From: Liolophura sinensis
Lineage: Eukaryota > Mollusca > Polyplacophora > Chitonida > Chitonidae
Assembly (NCBI RefSeq): GCF_032854445.1
Contig: NC_088303.1
Coordinates: 25,089,265-25,153,264 of the forward strand
Direction of reading: 5' to 3'
Length of the DNA stretch: 64,000 nt
Shown: piece after piece, positions 1-10,500 of the stretch
Numbering within the stretch: the stretch's first letter is position 1
How the letters are laid out: each line of letters starts with the position of its first letter
Program-made: the position numbers and the translations under genes
The notes under the pieces: model-generated
Told to the model about the DNA's origin: nothing
What the model saw: only the letters and a program-made list of their open reading frames with translations
The model's database searches: none

Positions 1-800
1 GGCAAATGTCTGACAAATAGGGTATTTACACAACGAAGGTTTTAAAGAAAGATCTACAAAGTGTAATCAAAATCAAATAGAGTTGCTTTACCTAGCACGC
101 CAATCTTGCTCAAAATTATCAAACTGCCTTTGCTTTACTAACGAAAAAAATATCGTTTCATTACCGACAGGTTGCGCTATAGAAGCATATAACTACGTGC
201 TCAGGAAATTTTCGTAAAGTCACATTTGTGGTGCAGTGCTTTTCCCACTACACAGTTTCTAATGCAATTATAATTTGAAAACTGCTACACTTGCTCTGAT
301 CTTTTTACAATTTGCGGAGTTTCTTCATCATAACTAAAACACAGATTCTTCTTGTTGCCTTTTTCTGCAGCATATTGCTTTAGATTTGGAGATGTTAACT
401 TTTAAACTCCATTGATGACAATAATCAAAGATCCTCGGGATTTTCAGAAAAAAAGATAATATCATTTGCGTAAAGTAACAAATAAAATAAACAAAGACCA
501 TGTGCACCACACACAAAATAACAATGAGATCAAACAGTCTCGTTGCCTTAACACCTGTCTGACATATATAAAGGAATTTACACCCATGACTGCGCATGAA
601 TTTCACTCTGAACAAGTATTCATACATATATATAACATTGTGTCCAGAGCTTTACCTCTTACACCAATTTTTTCTTACACTTTTGTGAAATATATGGGAG
701 CACAGAATAAATGATTTCCAGAATTCATAAAATGGGTTATAAGACCGTTTAAGATGAAGATGTTACCTACAGTTCCTTACGGAATCCGGCTTGGACAAAA
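1..800. other. No gene recognised
   Basis: AT-rich sequence with short open frames on both strands. None has a recognisable domain or a convincing splice context. I see no tandem array or mobile-element end here. Confidence 0.5.
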
Positions 801-809
801 TACGTGAAA

Positions 810-1230
810 TCAATATAATATCCATCCCAGAAAGAAGAACTCGTTTAACAGCTGGTCAGGGCCAATTGCTGGACAAACTTCTTCTGGTGCTAATAGAACA
901 TCAAATTCGTTCTTCCTGTATCTGTTAATAGTTTGTGGAGAGCTCGAGGTACAGAGGTCAAAATCATTAGAGGGATTATTAACATCACAGAAATACTTTG
1001 TAAAATAAATTGCTCTTAAATTAGGGTTAGAGGGAAAAAAGTGACCAATAATTTTTTGACATTCGAGCAGCGGAGTTTTTCCATGTGCTTCGTTCTGTTT
1101 GCATGATAGGTGCTTCTGCTTTGACAAAGTGTAGTTTTGTATTCCTCTCTGGCTTCTATGTACGCTGTCGTTTTGCTCTTGGAAAATTCACCAAAACCAT
1201 GGTTTAAAACAACATTAGGGAACTTCATTA
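810..1230 (-). mobile_element. LINE fragment, linker between endonuclease and reverse transcriptase
   Basis: Two overlapping minus-strand frames carry text typical of the segment between the endonuclease and RT of CR1/L2/Jockey-like LINEs: AREEYKTTLCQSRSTYHANR, then a stretch around CDVNNPSND, then EEVCPAIGPDQLLNEFF, which resembles the usual GPDxLxNEF start of the RT fingers. The frame changes between these blocks and the RT palm is missing, so this is a dead internal fragment. Assignment rests on motif memory rather than a search. The exact LINE clade is not resolved. Confidence 0.5.
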
Positions 1231-1395
1231 GGGAACTTCTCACCAATGTCGTCGCTGTGTGCTTAAGTTCAGCACACGCTGGATTCCTCTCTGCCAGCAA
1301 CCTACAAATGGCTGTTGGTTTCCTCTGGGCTCTGTCCGGTTATCTCTCACCACAAAGCTGGCCGCCGTCTTACAAGTGATAAAATCTGAAGTGGC
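1225..1395 (+). mobile_element. SINE-1 fragment, old and diverged
   Basis: Aligns by eye to the full SINE-1 copy at 3611-3860: the block cttctcaccaatg, the segment ending ctggattcctctc, then gttggtttcctctgggctct and aagctggccgccgtcttac. The tRNA-like head is missing and many positions differ, so it is an old remnant. Confidence 0.7.
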
Positions 1396-1738
1396 AAGGA
1401 AATTACTCTACAAACACTTTCCTACATTTTGAACATGCCACTTTCCAAATATACATCAGAATACATATAAAGCATTATTAACGGCTGCTTGCACACATGG
1501 TTTTGATGGGCATACGTATAGTCATATATCATATACTCTATAGCGCTATGACATAAGACTGAGTGAGTTAGTGCAGTGTCAAGTGTCAACGGGACTCACA
1601 CACACGTGACTGCTACCACCAGCAGTCACGTGATTACATTAACCGCAACACTACACCACAAAGTAGCACTTGCCCTGATTTTCCCGGTGCTGTATTCGTG
1701 GAGTGGTCGGAAGAAGCTGAAATGCCACATCAGACATC

Positions 1739-1938
1739 NNNNNNNNNNNNNNNNNNNNNNNNNNNNNNNNNNNNNNNNNNNNNNNNNNNNNNNNNNNNNN
1801 NNNNNNNNNNNNNNNNNNNNNNNNNNNNNNNNNNNNNNNNNNNNNNNNNNNNNNNNNNNNNNNNNNNNNNNNNNNNNNNNNNNNNNNNNNNNNNNNNNNN
1901 NNNNNNNNNNNNNNNNNNNNNNNNNNNNNNNNNNNNNN
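1739..1938. other. Assembly gap
   Basis: Exactly 200 undetermined bases, the size assemblers use for an unknown gap. Open frames running through it are meaningless. Confidence 0.99.
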
Positions 1939-3250
1939 CAGCTTCTGCTTTTCTACGAATCCTCTCAATGCACTGCTTTGTATTTAATCAAGATTAACTC
2001 TGAAAAACATTGACTTCAAATAGTTAATTCCGCGCTCTATTTTATTGCATTTCCTTTCAGGTCTAGTGTGGAAACAACGCAGGAAAGGCCATCTGTAAGA
2101 TCGTTGCGAGTAATTTCCGAACTTTGCCAATGTCTGGCTGTCTTCGTCGTAGTCATCCATTAAAAAATAACCTCTGTCACAGCACACGTTTTGACATGCT
2201 TGTAATATTCCCTCTCCTCCTCTGAGTTTTGATAGCATCTTTTGTTTTTTGTGGAAAGTACAAAGTACGCACCTTTGAAAGTCATGCTTGCAAGTGTGAG
2301 AGGTACATTTCGTTTGACACCAACAGATTTATGGTTCAAAATGGAGAACACTTTCACAGAGGTTTTGTTACGCACCATAGTTCACGGCATGACCTTACCA
2401 GCAATGCGGTGAGGGTTTCCATCCTGAGTGGTAATGACATCACTGTATATACAGCTGTTTGTAAGGGCTACAGTCAGTACTTACCCACGCTGTCGCCCGA
2501 TGCACATACCTCAGTGAAACGCTCCTCTTCTGCATTTTAGGAGGCCATGACATTATTTACCTCTCAGTTGACGCTCAGCGCCATGTTGGTTTCAGCGACC
2601 TGTCTCTGGGTGAAAAACGGTGAGCATACGAGAACTTTGTATATGTGTAAAAAAAACCTCATTTTTATGTATTTGCTACCGACTATGATTAAGTCATTGT
2701 TCTTAACTGAGAACACTGCCATGCGCACTTTACCCTTTTCACGGTCAGACTGTTAAACTACTTCTACACAGGACCTTACTAGATAATTTGTCACATGCAC
2801 GCGGGATGAAATACACATCACACTTACGCTGGAGGTAAAATATAAGCACTTCAGATTTTTTTAGTGTATATTGTAAGTTCTTTGCCTTAACCGGTACATG
2901 TACGTTTGACAAAGGAGTTCGCTCAAAATTGTGCATTATTTCAGGAAAATGAATGTCCTAAATTTGACTAAAAGTCGTGAATAAGTGCTCAAATTTTACT
3001 TATTATCAAGATACCAGACTCAAACTGACGTAAAGCTAACGTTCAAACGTTAACCAGTAGAATTCTGTTCCATACGAGTCCATTGTTGTTAACGATGATA
3101 TGATTAAATGGTTCTAAAGGGTTTCTTGCCTTGATACAACAAGAGCAAGTTTTCAACACAGTTACTTAGTTCTGGTGCTCTGTAAGCAGTTCTGGATACA
3201 AAGTCCTGGGAAAGAAGTGATACAGATGTAAAGACGAAAAAAATTATTCT
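1939..3250. other. No gene recognised
   Basis: Short frames only. No domain, paired splice signals or tandem repeat was seen in this stretch. Confidence 0.45.
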
Positions 3251-3252
3251 GT

Positions 3253-3460
3253 TCAATTTAACAGAAAGTCTGTTGTCTGAGTGATGCTAGGATGTATTCT
3301 GTCACACAATATTGTGACACATTCAACATAATATGCTGTTTGTCAAATAGAATTTGAATTATGTTTAATAGAATATGTGTGTTGTATTTAACAGATTTAT
3401 CTGCTGCAATAATAGAATACATTCTAGCATTTCTCAGATAACAGACTTTCTGTTGGATGT
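3253..3460. mobile_element. Foldback MITE, about 200 bp
   Basis: The two ends are long imperfect inverted repeats of about 48 bp. The left end reads aacagaaagtctgtt, then gtctgagtgatgctagg and atgtattctgt. The right end is its reverse complement: agaatacattctagc, then atttctcagat and aacagactttctgtt. The middle is AT-rich with no coding capacity. This is the layout of a small non-autonomous hairpin DNA transposon. The terminal AACAGAAAGTCTGTT is itself nearly palindromic. A partial match to the same end (taacagaaagtttgttgact) lies near 7698-7720. Superfamily unknown, because no clear target duplication was found. Confidence 0.65.
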
Positions 3461-3610
3461 AATCAATTAATTTTTTGAGATTATATTTACATTATTTTAT
3501 AAAACATTGGCCTGAATACTGTAGCTTTTGTTTCGTGGACTACGTGTTATAACTTTAACACGTGTCAATATACATGTACACATATATTTTCCTGACCAAG
3601 TTCTTATAGT

Positions 3611-3860
3611 GTGGCCTCCGTGGCTCAGTTGGTTAGCGCGCTAGACCCAGGAGCCTCTCACCAATGCGGTCGCTGTGAGTTCAAGTCCAGCTCATGCTGG
3701 ATTCCTCTCCGGCTGTAAGTGGGAAGGTCTGTCAACAACCTGCGGATGGTCGTGGGTTTCCCCCGGGCTGTGCCCGGTTTCCACCCACCATAATGCTGGC
3801 CGCCGTCGTATAAGTGAAATATTCTTGAGTACGGCGTAAAACAGCAATCAAATAAATCTT
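3611..3860 (+). mobile_element. SINE-1, full-length tRNA-derived SINE
   Basis: The head carries pol III promoter boxes: box A within tggctcagttggttagcgc and box B within gagttcaagtccagc. A conserved body follows (gggtttcccccgggctgtgc, then ccaccataatgctggccgcc, then gtgaaatattcttgagtac, then ggcgtaaaac), ending in an A-rich caaataaa tail. This is the most complete copy in the window and serves as reference for the other SINE-1 copies. A LINE partner is presumed, but its 3' end was not matched here. Confidence 0.9.
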
Positions 3861-3869
3861 TCAGTGTGA

Positions 3870-5290
3870 CATAACCGAGGCTGCAAGCTAATGACCAAAG
3901 ACGCAGTGGATCGCATGAGGTTTAGCTGGATTCAGCTGGGTTTCAATACTTACCTCAGGCTCTGGTGGTGTCAGCAATATTCACCAGAACAATGTAAAAC
4001 ATCAGTCAAAAAATTGGCAATAAATGAACAAATAATTAAATTGCTCCGAATAAAATATAATTCGTGATGTTGGAAATCATAGATATGTTCGTTGTGTGTG
4101 TTGCTAAGCCCTTTACATCAGAGGAATTTTTAATACAGACCACATGGTCTTGACTGGTATTAAGACAAAGCGGAGCCTGATACACGGGTATGACGCATTC
4201 GACTGACGCTCTAAACAGCAAGTTACAGTTATGAGGTCACAGCTGGCCAGTCCTCAACCTCGGATCTTATCGCTGGTCAGATGACACATTCGCTCCTTGT
4301 CGGCAGTTTCCGCCACTTCACGGAGATGTGACACGTTGTTAACTGAAATGTCCTTTACGAATAGCTAAAAGTGAAGACGTCACTTTAAATAAATGTCGTA
4401 TGAAGGCAACTCTATCATCCCACGTAATTCTCTTAAATTAAATTTTAGAATTGCAGGATGAAATTAATTATGTAGTTATTTAACCAGGAACCTCGATGTG
4501 GGCTTTGTACTATTAACGTTACATGAGAAAAGACGGCCAGTAAATAACACTGTCATCTGAGTTTTTTCCGGAGCGTTCAGCGAGTGGCGGAAATGTCCGC
4601 ATGTACGTGACAGACACAGTGCAGGCCGTTTAAGTAGCTAGGTGTATAACTAGCACTGCTGCCTCATAATATCACAAACATGAACGGAAATTGTTTACAG
4701 AAGAAACAGACAAACAATTTGACAGTTTGTCATAGTTCTGGATGAGATAAATAGCAATATGTCATTCTTACAGCGCTGCATAGTCGGGTTATCGTGGCTG
4801 GTGAACGCAGTATAAAAATTCCAGTAGAGACCCCGTGTGCTTTCAAGTGCAAAAGCACTACAGCATAATGAAGTGAAAGCCGACCTCTCGCTTTGCTTCT
4901 GGGGAAATAAGTCAAGTTGTAATGTGTGGTACTTAAAACATAGGTACAAACACGTAGGCTTCTACAGAAAGCTTAACAATTAAGAGACCTGCTGTGGATT
5001 TCCTCTATTTTGCAGACGACGATAAATTTCCATAATAACCAAATGCATCTTAACGCCTCCCCACCCCCCCAAGTCACAGCAACGTCATTATCGTCCTATG
5101 ACTGGGATTAGTGAACTCCCGATGTCTGTACTGACGATGTTCTACACAGACCAAGCTATAAAAGTTTGTCCTTCTGCTATGCTGATGACGACACAAAAAT
5201 GAAATACCTCTTATCGTTATCCAGCCAAGAATTGTAGGGAGTCCTTTGTTAACATTGATTTATATTACATGTAGAATCCGAGATAGTATC
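3870..5290. other. No gene recognised
   Basis: Unique-looking sequence with short frames only. No domain, splice pair or repeat array was identified. Confidence 0.45.
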
Positions 5291-5301
5291 TTTATTCTAA
5301 T

Positions 5302-5428
5302 CGTCGTAGGTTTCCCCCGGGATCTGCCCGGTTTCCTTCCATCATAATGCTGACCGCCTCCGTATAAGTGAAATATTCTTGAGTACGGCGTAAAACTCCA
5401 GTTAAACAAACAAATAAATAAATAAATA
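5302..5428 (+). mobile_element. SINE-1, 5'-truncated, with target duplication
   Basis: Contains only the 3' half of SINE-1, from the gtttcccccggg block through ttgagtacggcgtaaaac, and a tail of repeated aaataaat. The 9-base atctttatt lies just before it (5288-5296) and just after its tail (5431-5439), a plausible target-site duplication. Truncation at the 5' end is typical of target-primed reverse transcription. Confidence 0.8.
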
Positions 5429-5689
5429 GAATCTTTATTATATATTTTTATATTTATTCCTCTGATTTTTACTTTATTTGATTGTTGCTTAAGGGTTTTT
5501 GGGTTTACTCAAGGATGTTTTTTACTGCGTCTTCACGAGTGTCGATGACCGCTCATGCCAAGGTCACTTTGGTCGCACACATTCTCTGTCCATGACGGGT
5601 ATTGAACCTTCAACTCGTGTGATTTAGCGATTACATGAAAAATCAGCACATACCGAGATGTATCGTTTTGGACACCATTAGTGACATCA

Positions 5690-6065
5690 TTATCGTGCAT
5701 GATATGCCGTTATCGAGTGACGCTGTCATTGACACCTTGTCTGGTGACATCGTTATTGACACCTTTGTTGACACAATGGTCGAGTGAGGCATTTACTGAC
5801 ACCCTTATCGAGTGACGCCGTTTTTAACACCTTTATCAAGTGACATCGTTATTAACACAATTATCAAGTGACATCGTTATTGACACCATTGTCAAATCAC
5901 ATCGTTACTGACACCATAATCAAGTGACGTCTTTACCGAATGACACCGCTTTCAGGTGACACAGCTGTCGAGTGACACCGTTATAATGTGACCCCGTTTT
6001 GGAGTGACGAGTGACACAGCGGTCGAGTGACACCGTTATAATGTTATCCCGTTTTGGAGTGACAT
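5690..6065. repeat. Degenerate minisatellite of about 30 bp
   Basis: Repeated variants of tatcaagtgacatcg followed by ttattgacacc run for about 370 bp with many substitutions and unit-length changes. Near the end two larger near-copies of gtcgagtgacaccgttataa occur. No coding role is visible. Confidence 0.8.
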
Positions 6066-6499
6066 GTTACAGTTATCTTATATACTGAGGGAAAATATTT
6101 TAAATACCCACTAGAAATATCATTCTCAGGAAATATTAGCTATAAAGTACAAGAAACATACACCTTGGGGCCAGCTGTACAATTATATAATAAATTCTCT
6201 ATTAAATGAAAGGTTAAAAGTTAAATGTAGAGTTGTCATGAGAGGCATATTATGCATCATGTTGATCTTTGTTGTTGTGTTGCGTTTGGCACGTTTTTAA
6301 AGGTGAAGCTACATGTGCTGACAGGCGGTTTGTTTACTTTCGAATCAACAACAACTGCATTGCATTTCTATTGCGAATTACCGCAGTCTGCCGTAAACAA
6401 GCAGATTTGACTGGGATTGTTTTGAAAGAACATCAGGGCGTAGATATAGACTTTGGCCTCAAGCTGTTCAGTTAAATTAAACTGACAGTATTTTTGTAC

Positions 6500-6605
6500 G
6501 TTTCATTATCACCATCATGACTATCTACATCGCCATTGTCATTATCGACATCACCATCATCGCCACCATCATTATCGCCATTATCTTCATCGTCATCGAC
6601 GTCGT
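6500..6605. repeat. Microsatellite based on cat/cgc triplets
   Basis: Irregular runs of catc, cgcc and atta triplets. On the minus strand it reads as a low-complexity Asp/Asn/Gly stretch in a short frame, judged a product of the simple repeat rather than a gene. Confidence 0.75.
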
Positions 6606-6609
6606 TATT

Positions 6610-7313
6610 TTTTATTAGCTCATCTGGGTTTTCCTCATGTAATACCCACATTATGATATGATGATGCGTTTGTATATGCATCATTTGGAATAATATATTC
6701 TTACTATAGCAGATGTAAAAAATCAAAATGTTAAATCTAAATCTAAATCTAAAGTATAATCTTTGGCAAAACATTTCCTCCAGCTAAAGCTTGATGTCAT
6801 TGCCTCTAAATGTAGTACAAATGCTGGAAAATCGTGAGACAATCGTGAGTGTGATGTTATATTCTGTGATGTAGCAAATACCTGCATACCAATGAGAAAT
6901 AAAACAGTTACTCCGATATGATATCGTCTTTCTTTTTTCTTTATACCCACCTGCAGGTGAACATTATTTTAGCAAGTTTTTTTATACTTGTGTTATAAGA
7001 GCTCTTCGGACGTTGAAAACTGTGTTTAGGGTGGACATATAAACCCGCCATTCGGTTCATATATAGCCTACTAGAATTCAAACATTTGAATGCATTTAAA
7101 AAATCTAAAATAATACATGAAAGTATTTTTACATACGCATACCACTAGATTTCAATTGTCCATCTGAGGAACCTTAATTCATTTTTTCGTTTTCTTTCAC
7201 TTTTACAAGCGACTTTCTTTCGGTCGTAAACTATTTAACCATGCATCTCATAGTAAACCATAGAACCTGAAATATTTGAATACTAATCCATTTCCTATGT
7301 CTTTCTGCCTTAG
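6610..7313. other. Upstream region of the lectin receptor gene
   Basis: Ends in a splice acceptor (ctttctgccttag) before the first placed lectin exon. The signal-peptide exon of the receptor should lie in this stretch or further upstream. I could not find one ending in the required phase with a good donor. Confidence 0.4.
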
Positions 7314-7598
7314 TTTCCGGATATACAGACTTCCGGCAGAACTGCCCTGCTACCATCGCTCCTGGCAGTATCTTGAAGGTTTACCGTGGCCAGTGCTACG
7401 AGTTCGTCCGGGTGGAGAGGTACTGGGACGTAGCCAGGCGGGACTGCCAGGGTCGGGGCGGGGACCTCGTGCAGATACGGGACCCCGAGACGCAAAAGTT
7501 TGCCATAGACACCCTAGCCAAGCTACGATGGAACAAAAATGGCCTGTGGTTGGGTGCTCATGACAGGCACAAGGAAGGACTCTGGAAATGGGTGACAG
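7314..7598 (+). CDS. Lectin receptor exon A: first part of CTLD
   Basis: Preceded by acceptor ctttctgccttag and followed by donor gtatga. Enters in phase 1 (two bases complete a codon) and leaves in phase 1. It encodes the N-terminal Cys, GQCYEFV, the alpha-1 segment WDVARRDCQGRGGDLVQI and the WLGAHD core. GC content is clearly higher than the surroundings, as expected of coding sequence. Confidence 0.88.
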
Positions 7599-10500
7599 GT
7601 ATGAAGATGTATGGGCGAAAGTACGAAGCACTCGAGAAGCGAGTTCAATCCTGACCCCAGGCATGGAATGAGTACACACAAAAAATTCATCTGTGAATTT
7701 TAACAGAAAGTTTGTTGACTAGTATATTGTGCAGGTGAAAATAGCCCTAGAACCTAATTACTTGTTTATCGCATATCGTTCATCGGTCATCATCGGTTAC
7801 GAACCTTTGTTGACTTTTCGAGACTATGAGAGGCTTAAAAATGTTTGGTTAAAAGGACGTACACAACCGAAGTAGTAATTGATGTGTATTGCACTTGATA
7901 GTGGTTCAGTTATGGAGGATTGTGTCTGATATCTTCGCCATAGTTATATCTACTGAAGCAAAGCGTTCTGTACATACATATCTGATGATTACCATAATGA
8001 ACAATTCTAAACAATGTTGTTGTTTTTCGTACGACAGGTGAGAAGATTACATGGTCAAACTGGGAAGCAGGGCAGCCATCTTGTTATGTGCCTGCTTTGA
8101 AGGTGTTTTGCGCGGAAGATTGCGCAGTGCTTCGGTTGAACACAGGGAAGTGGCACGATTACAGGTGTCACGCCTCAGGGTTTACTTACACCTACATCTG
8201 CCAGTATGGTGAGTACAGACATAAACATTATTGCGGATATTGTCCTACAGGTATGCTCAAAGATATCAACTCTCGAGAAAATCCCATGAACTCTAAAGAA
8301 AATTCCATGAACTCTAAAAGAAAATTGCTTTCCGAAAACCAGACCCTTTGAACTACATACTTAACGCATATATCATATCCCTGAAGATTACGTATTTTTC
8401 TGTTTAACTTGATAAGATATGCTCACCACGACGGCAGCAAGCTTGGCGAGGAATGAAAGCAGTGTACTTCCTGAAACTATAAGAATAATGAGGAACAACG
8501 ACTCAGGGATAACTCCAGCCACGAACATTTCCGAAGCCTCCACGAATTTTACCGAAGATGTGACTGATTCGGACTTAGATAATGTGACGGTTAAAATTAA
8601 TGTTTCCATGGCAACGGGTGATAACGAAACCAAAGAATCGTCAAATGTGCCACAGAAGGCAGGAAAATCCACTGAAAACGAAGAAAATGTTACCGCCTTG
8701 GACAGGGGAAATGATTTCATAGAAGTTCATACGGTGTTTCCCGTGGAAGAATCCACTCTTATTGTTCTCGGCGAAAATGACGTGATGAGCAACGATTATT
8801 ACAAGGATTATGGTAAGATTGACAATCCACATGCCTTGTAAGCCTTGTATGAAACACATTTCGGTTCCTTATAGGCACAAAATGAGGCCAGGTATATCGC
8901 CCCGTAATTCATTATCGATAATATGGACTATACACCTATTTTACCAATAAGCTGAAATCACTGTACGACGACTATTTAGATTTGTTTTATTTTCACGCAT
9001 AGGTCAAGCAAAGGATTCAGCTGCATAGGCCTGTGTAAAACGCCTGAGGCTGAAATGAACAATTAAAAATACATGATGTTAGTACTGATATTAAAATCAT
9101 ATTTACAATTGTGATATTATTAATGATAAGGCCCTCTTCTTCTGATGAAATGTGACCCTTCAGTATTTTTTCTTTTGTAGCAATGTAGCAGTCTTTGCTT
9201 GTTCCGTCGACAATTTTTTAGCAGCCCCCACATGCAAGCAAACCATTCAAACTGTTTTAAACTTTTATTTTGCAGATGACGCTCTTCATTCGGAGGTGAA
9301 ATCCGCACAGACAGGAAGTCATTCCAAGGAGGATACATCCAAGTCTCTGATTGGTTCGTATCATTAAAGCTGCACAGAATTTAAGCTTCAGGTGTCCTTT
9401 ATTTTATATGGACTTCAGTCGTAAGTTCGATGGAGATGAGCCTATTTTAAATATTCATAAAAATATCGCCAAACAATTCCGCATAATTATATACGTGAGA
9501 ATGTTGTTGACCGTAAGACCTTTACCCATATCAATGTGTCAGTTCCGTAACTTGTATATCGCCGAGATATGTCCGAAATATTGCCGAAATGGCGTTAAAT
9601 GGTAATCGTGCATTAACTCGTATAGTTATATAGCTGACCACATCTCAGAAAATGACATACCGTGGAAATAACTGAGAACTTGAATTCACACATTTCATTC
9701 GCCTGCGTTTGATTACGTTGCACAAGGGTCTTGTGTTCTGTGTTGTTATAAGAATTAATTGCCTTTCTATTTAATTTAAGCCTTCATTTGGTAGTTGCTG
9801 CCGGGTACATCAAAGTGGTTTGATTGCCACTGAAATCGACACCAGCCAAAGACAGTGGCTCTTACATGTGGGACTCACATGTATGAATGTCTAAAACCAG
9901 CGCTTCTAGAATTGGCACAGTCTGTCAATGGTTTCCTCAAAAATGGTTTTCATTCAAGCTTACAATGTATCACACGGATCCCGATCAGACAGCTCCGTGG
10001 GTCTGTGCACCGGTCACTTCGGGCCTAACCCGGGCCAGAGTTTTTAAGCTCTTGGCTTCAGCTTTGTCTCTCTAGACCAGCTGTCTTCCCCCACGTGTTC
10101 GCCCGTACCACGTCGGTGGTTTTAGTCGCTTCTGTCCGGTTTTTATGTGACATACAGCTCCACCGTGTACTATGTGATTTTTTTCAGAATAGGATTGGAC
10201 ACCAATAAAGAAACAATTAATAATTTTATGCACATTTTGGACAGACTGCAGCACCAGTTCATGCAGATGTAGTTGTCGTATTCAATCTCATCTCCGATTT
10301 ACTAGTTGTACACAATAAGCATGCCATAAAATCTTCAGTGTTCATTTCGCCCCCAGGTCCGATTGTTGGAGTGTTGATGGGAGCCTGTGTTTTCGCGGCC
10401 CTCTTGGTTATGGCTGTTTTCCTCTACAGAAAGCGGTAAATACCACTGGTGTTTAGGCAGCAGTATTAAGAATTACGTTACAATTTTTTCAACCTCAGCT

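Noticed and set aside
1576-2013. Long frames across 1739-1938
   Set aside because: They exist only because the gap is filled with N.
6254-6305. Signal-peptide exon for the lectin receptor (MHHVDLCCCVAFGTFLK before gtgaag)
   Set aside because: The hydrophobic part is short and the donor phase does not match the first placed lectin exon.
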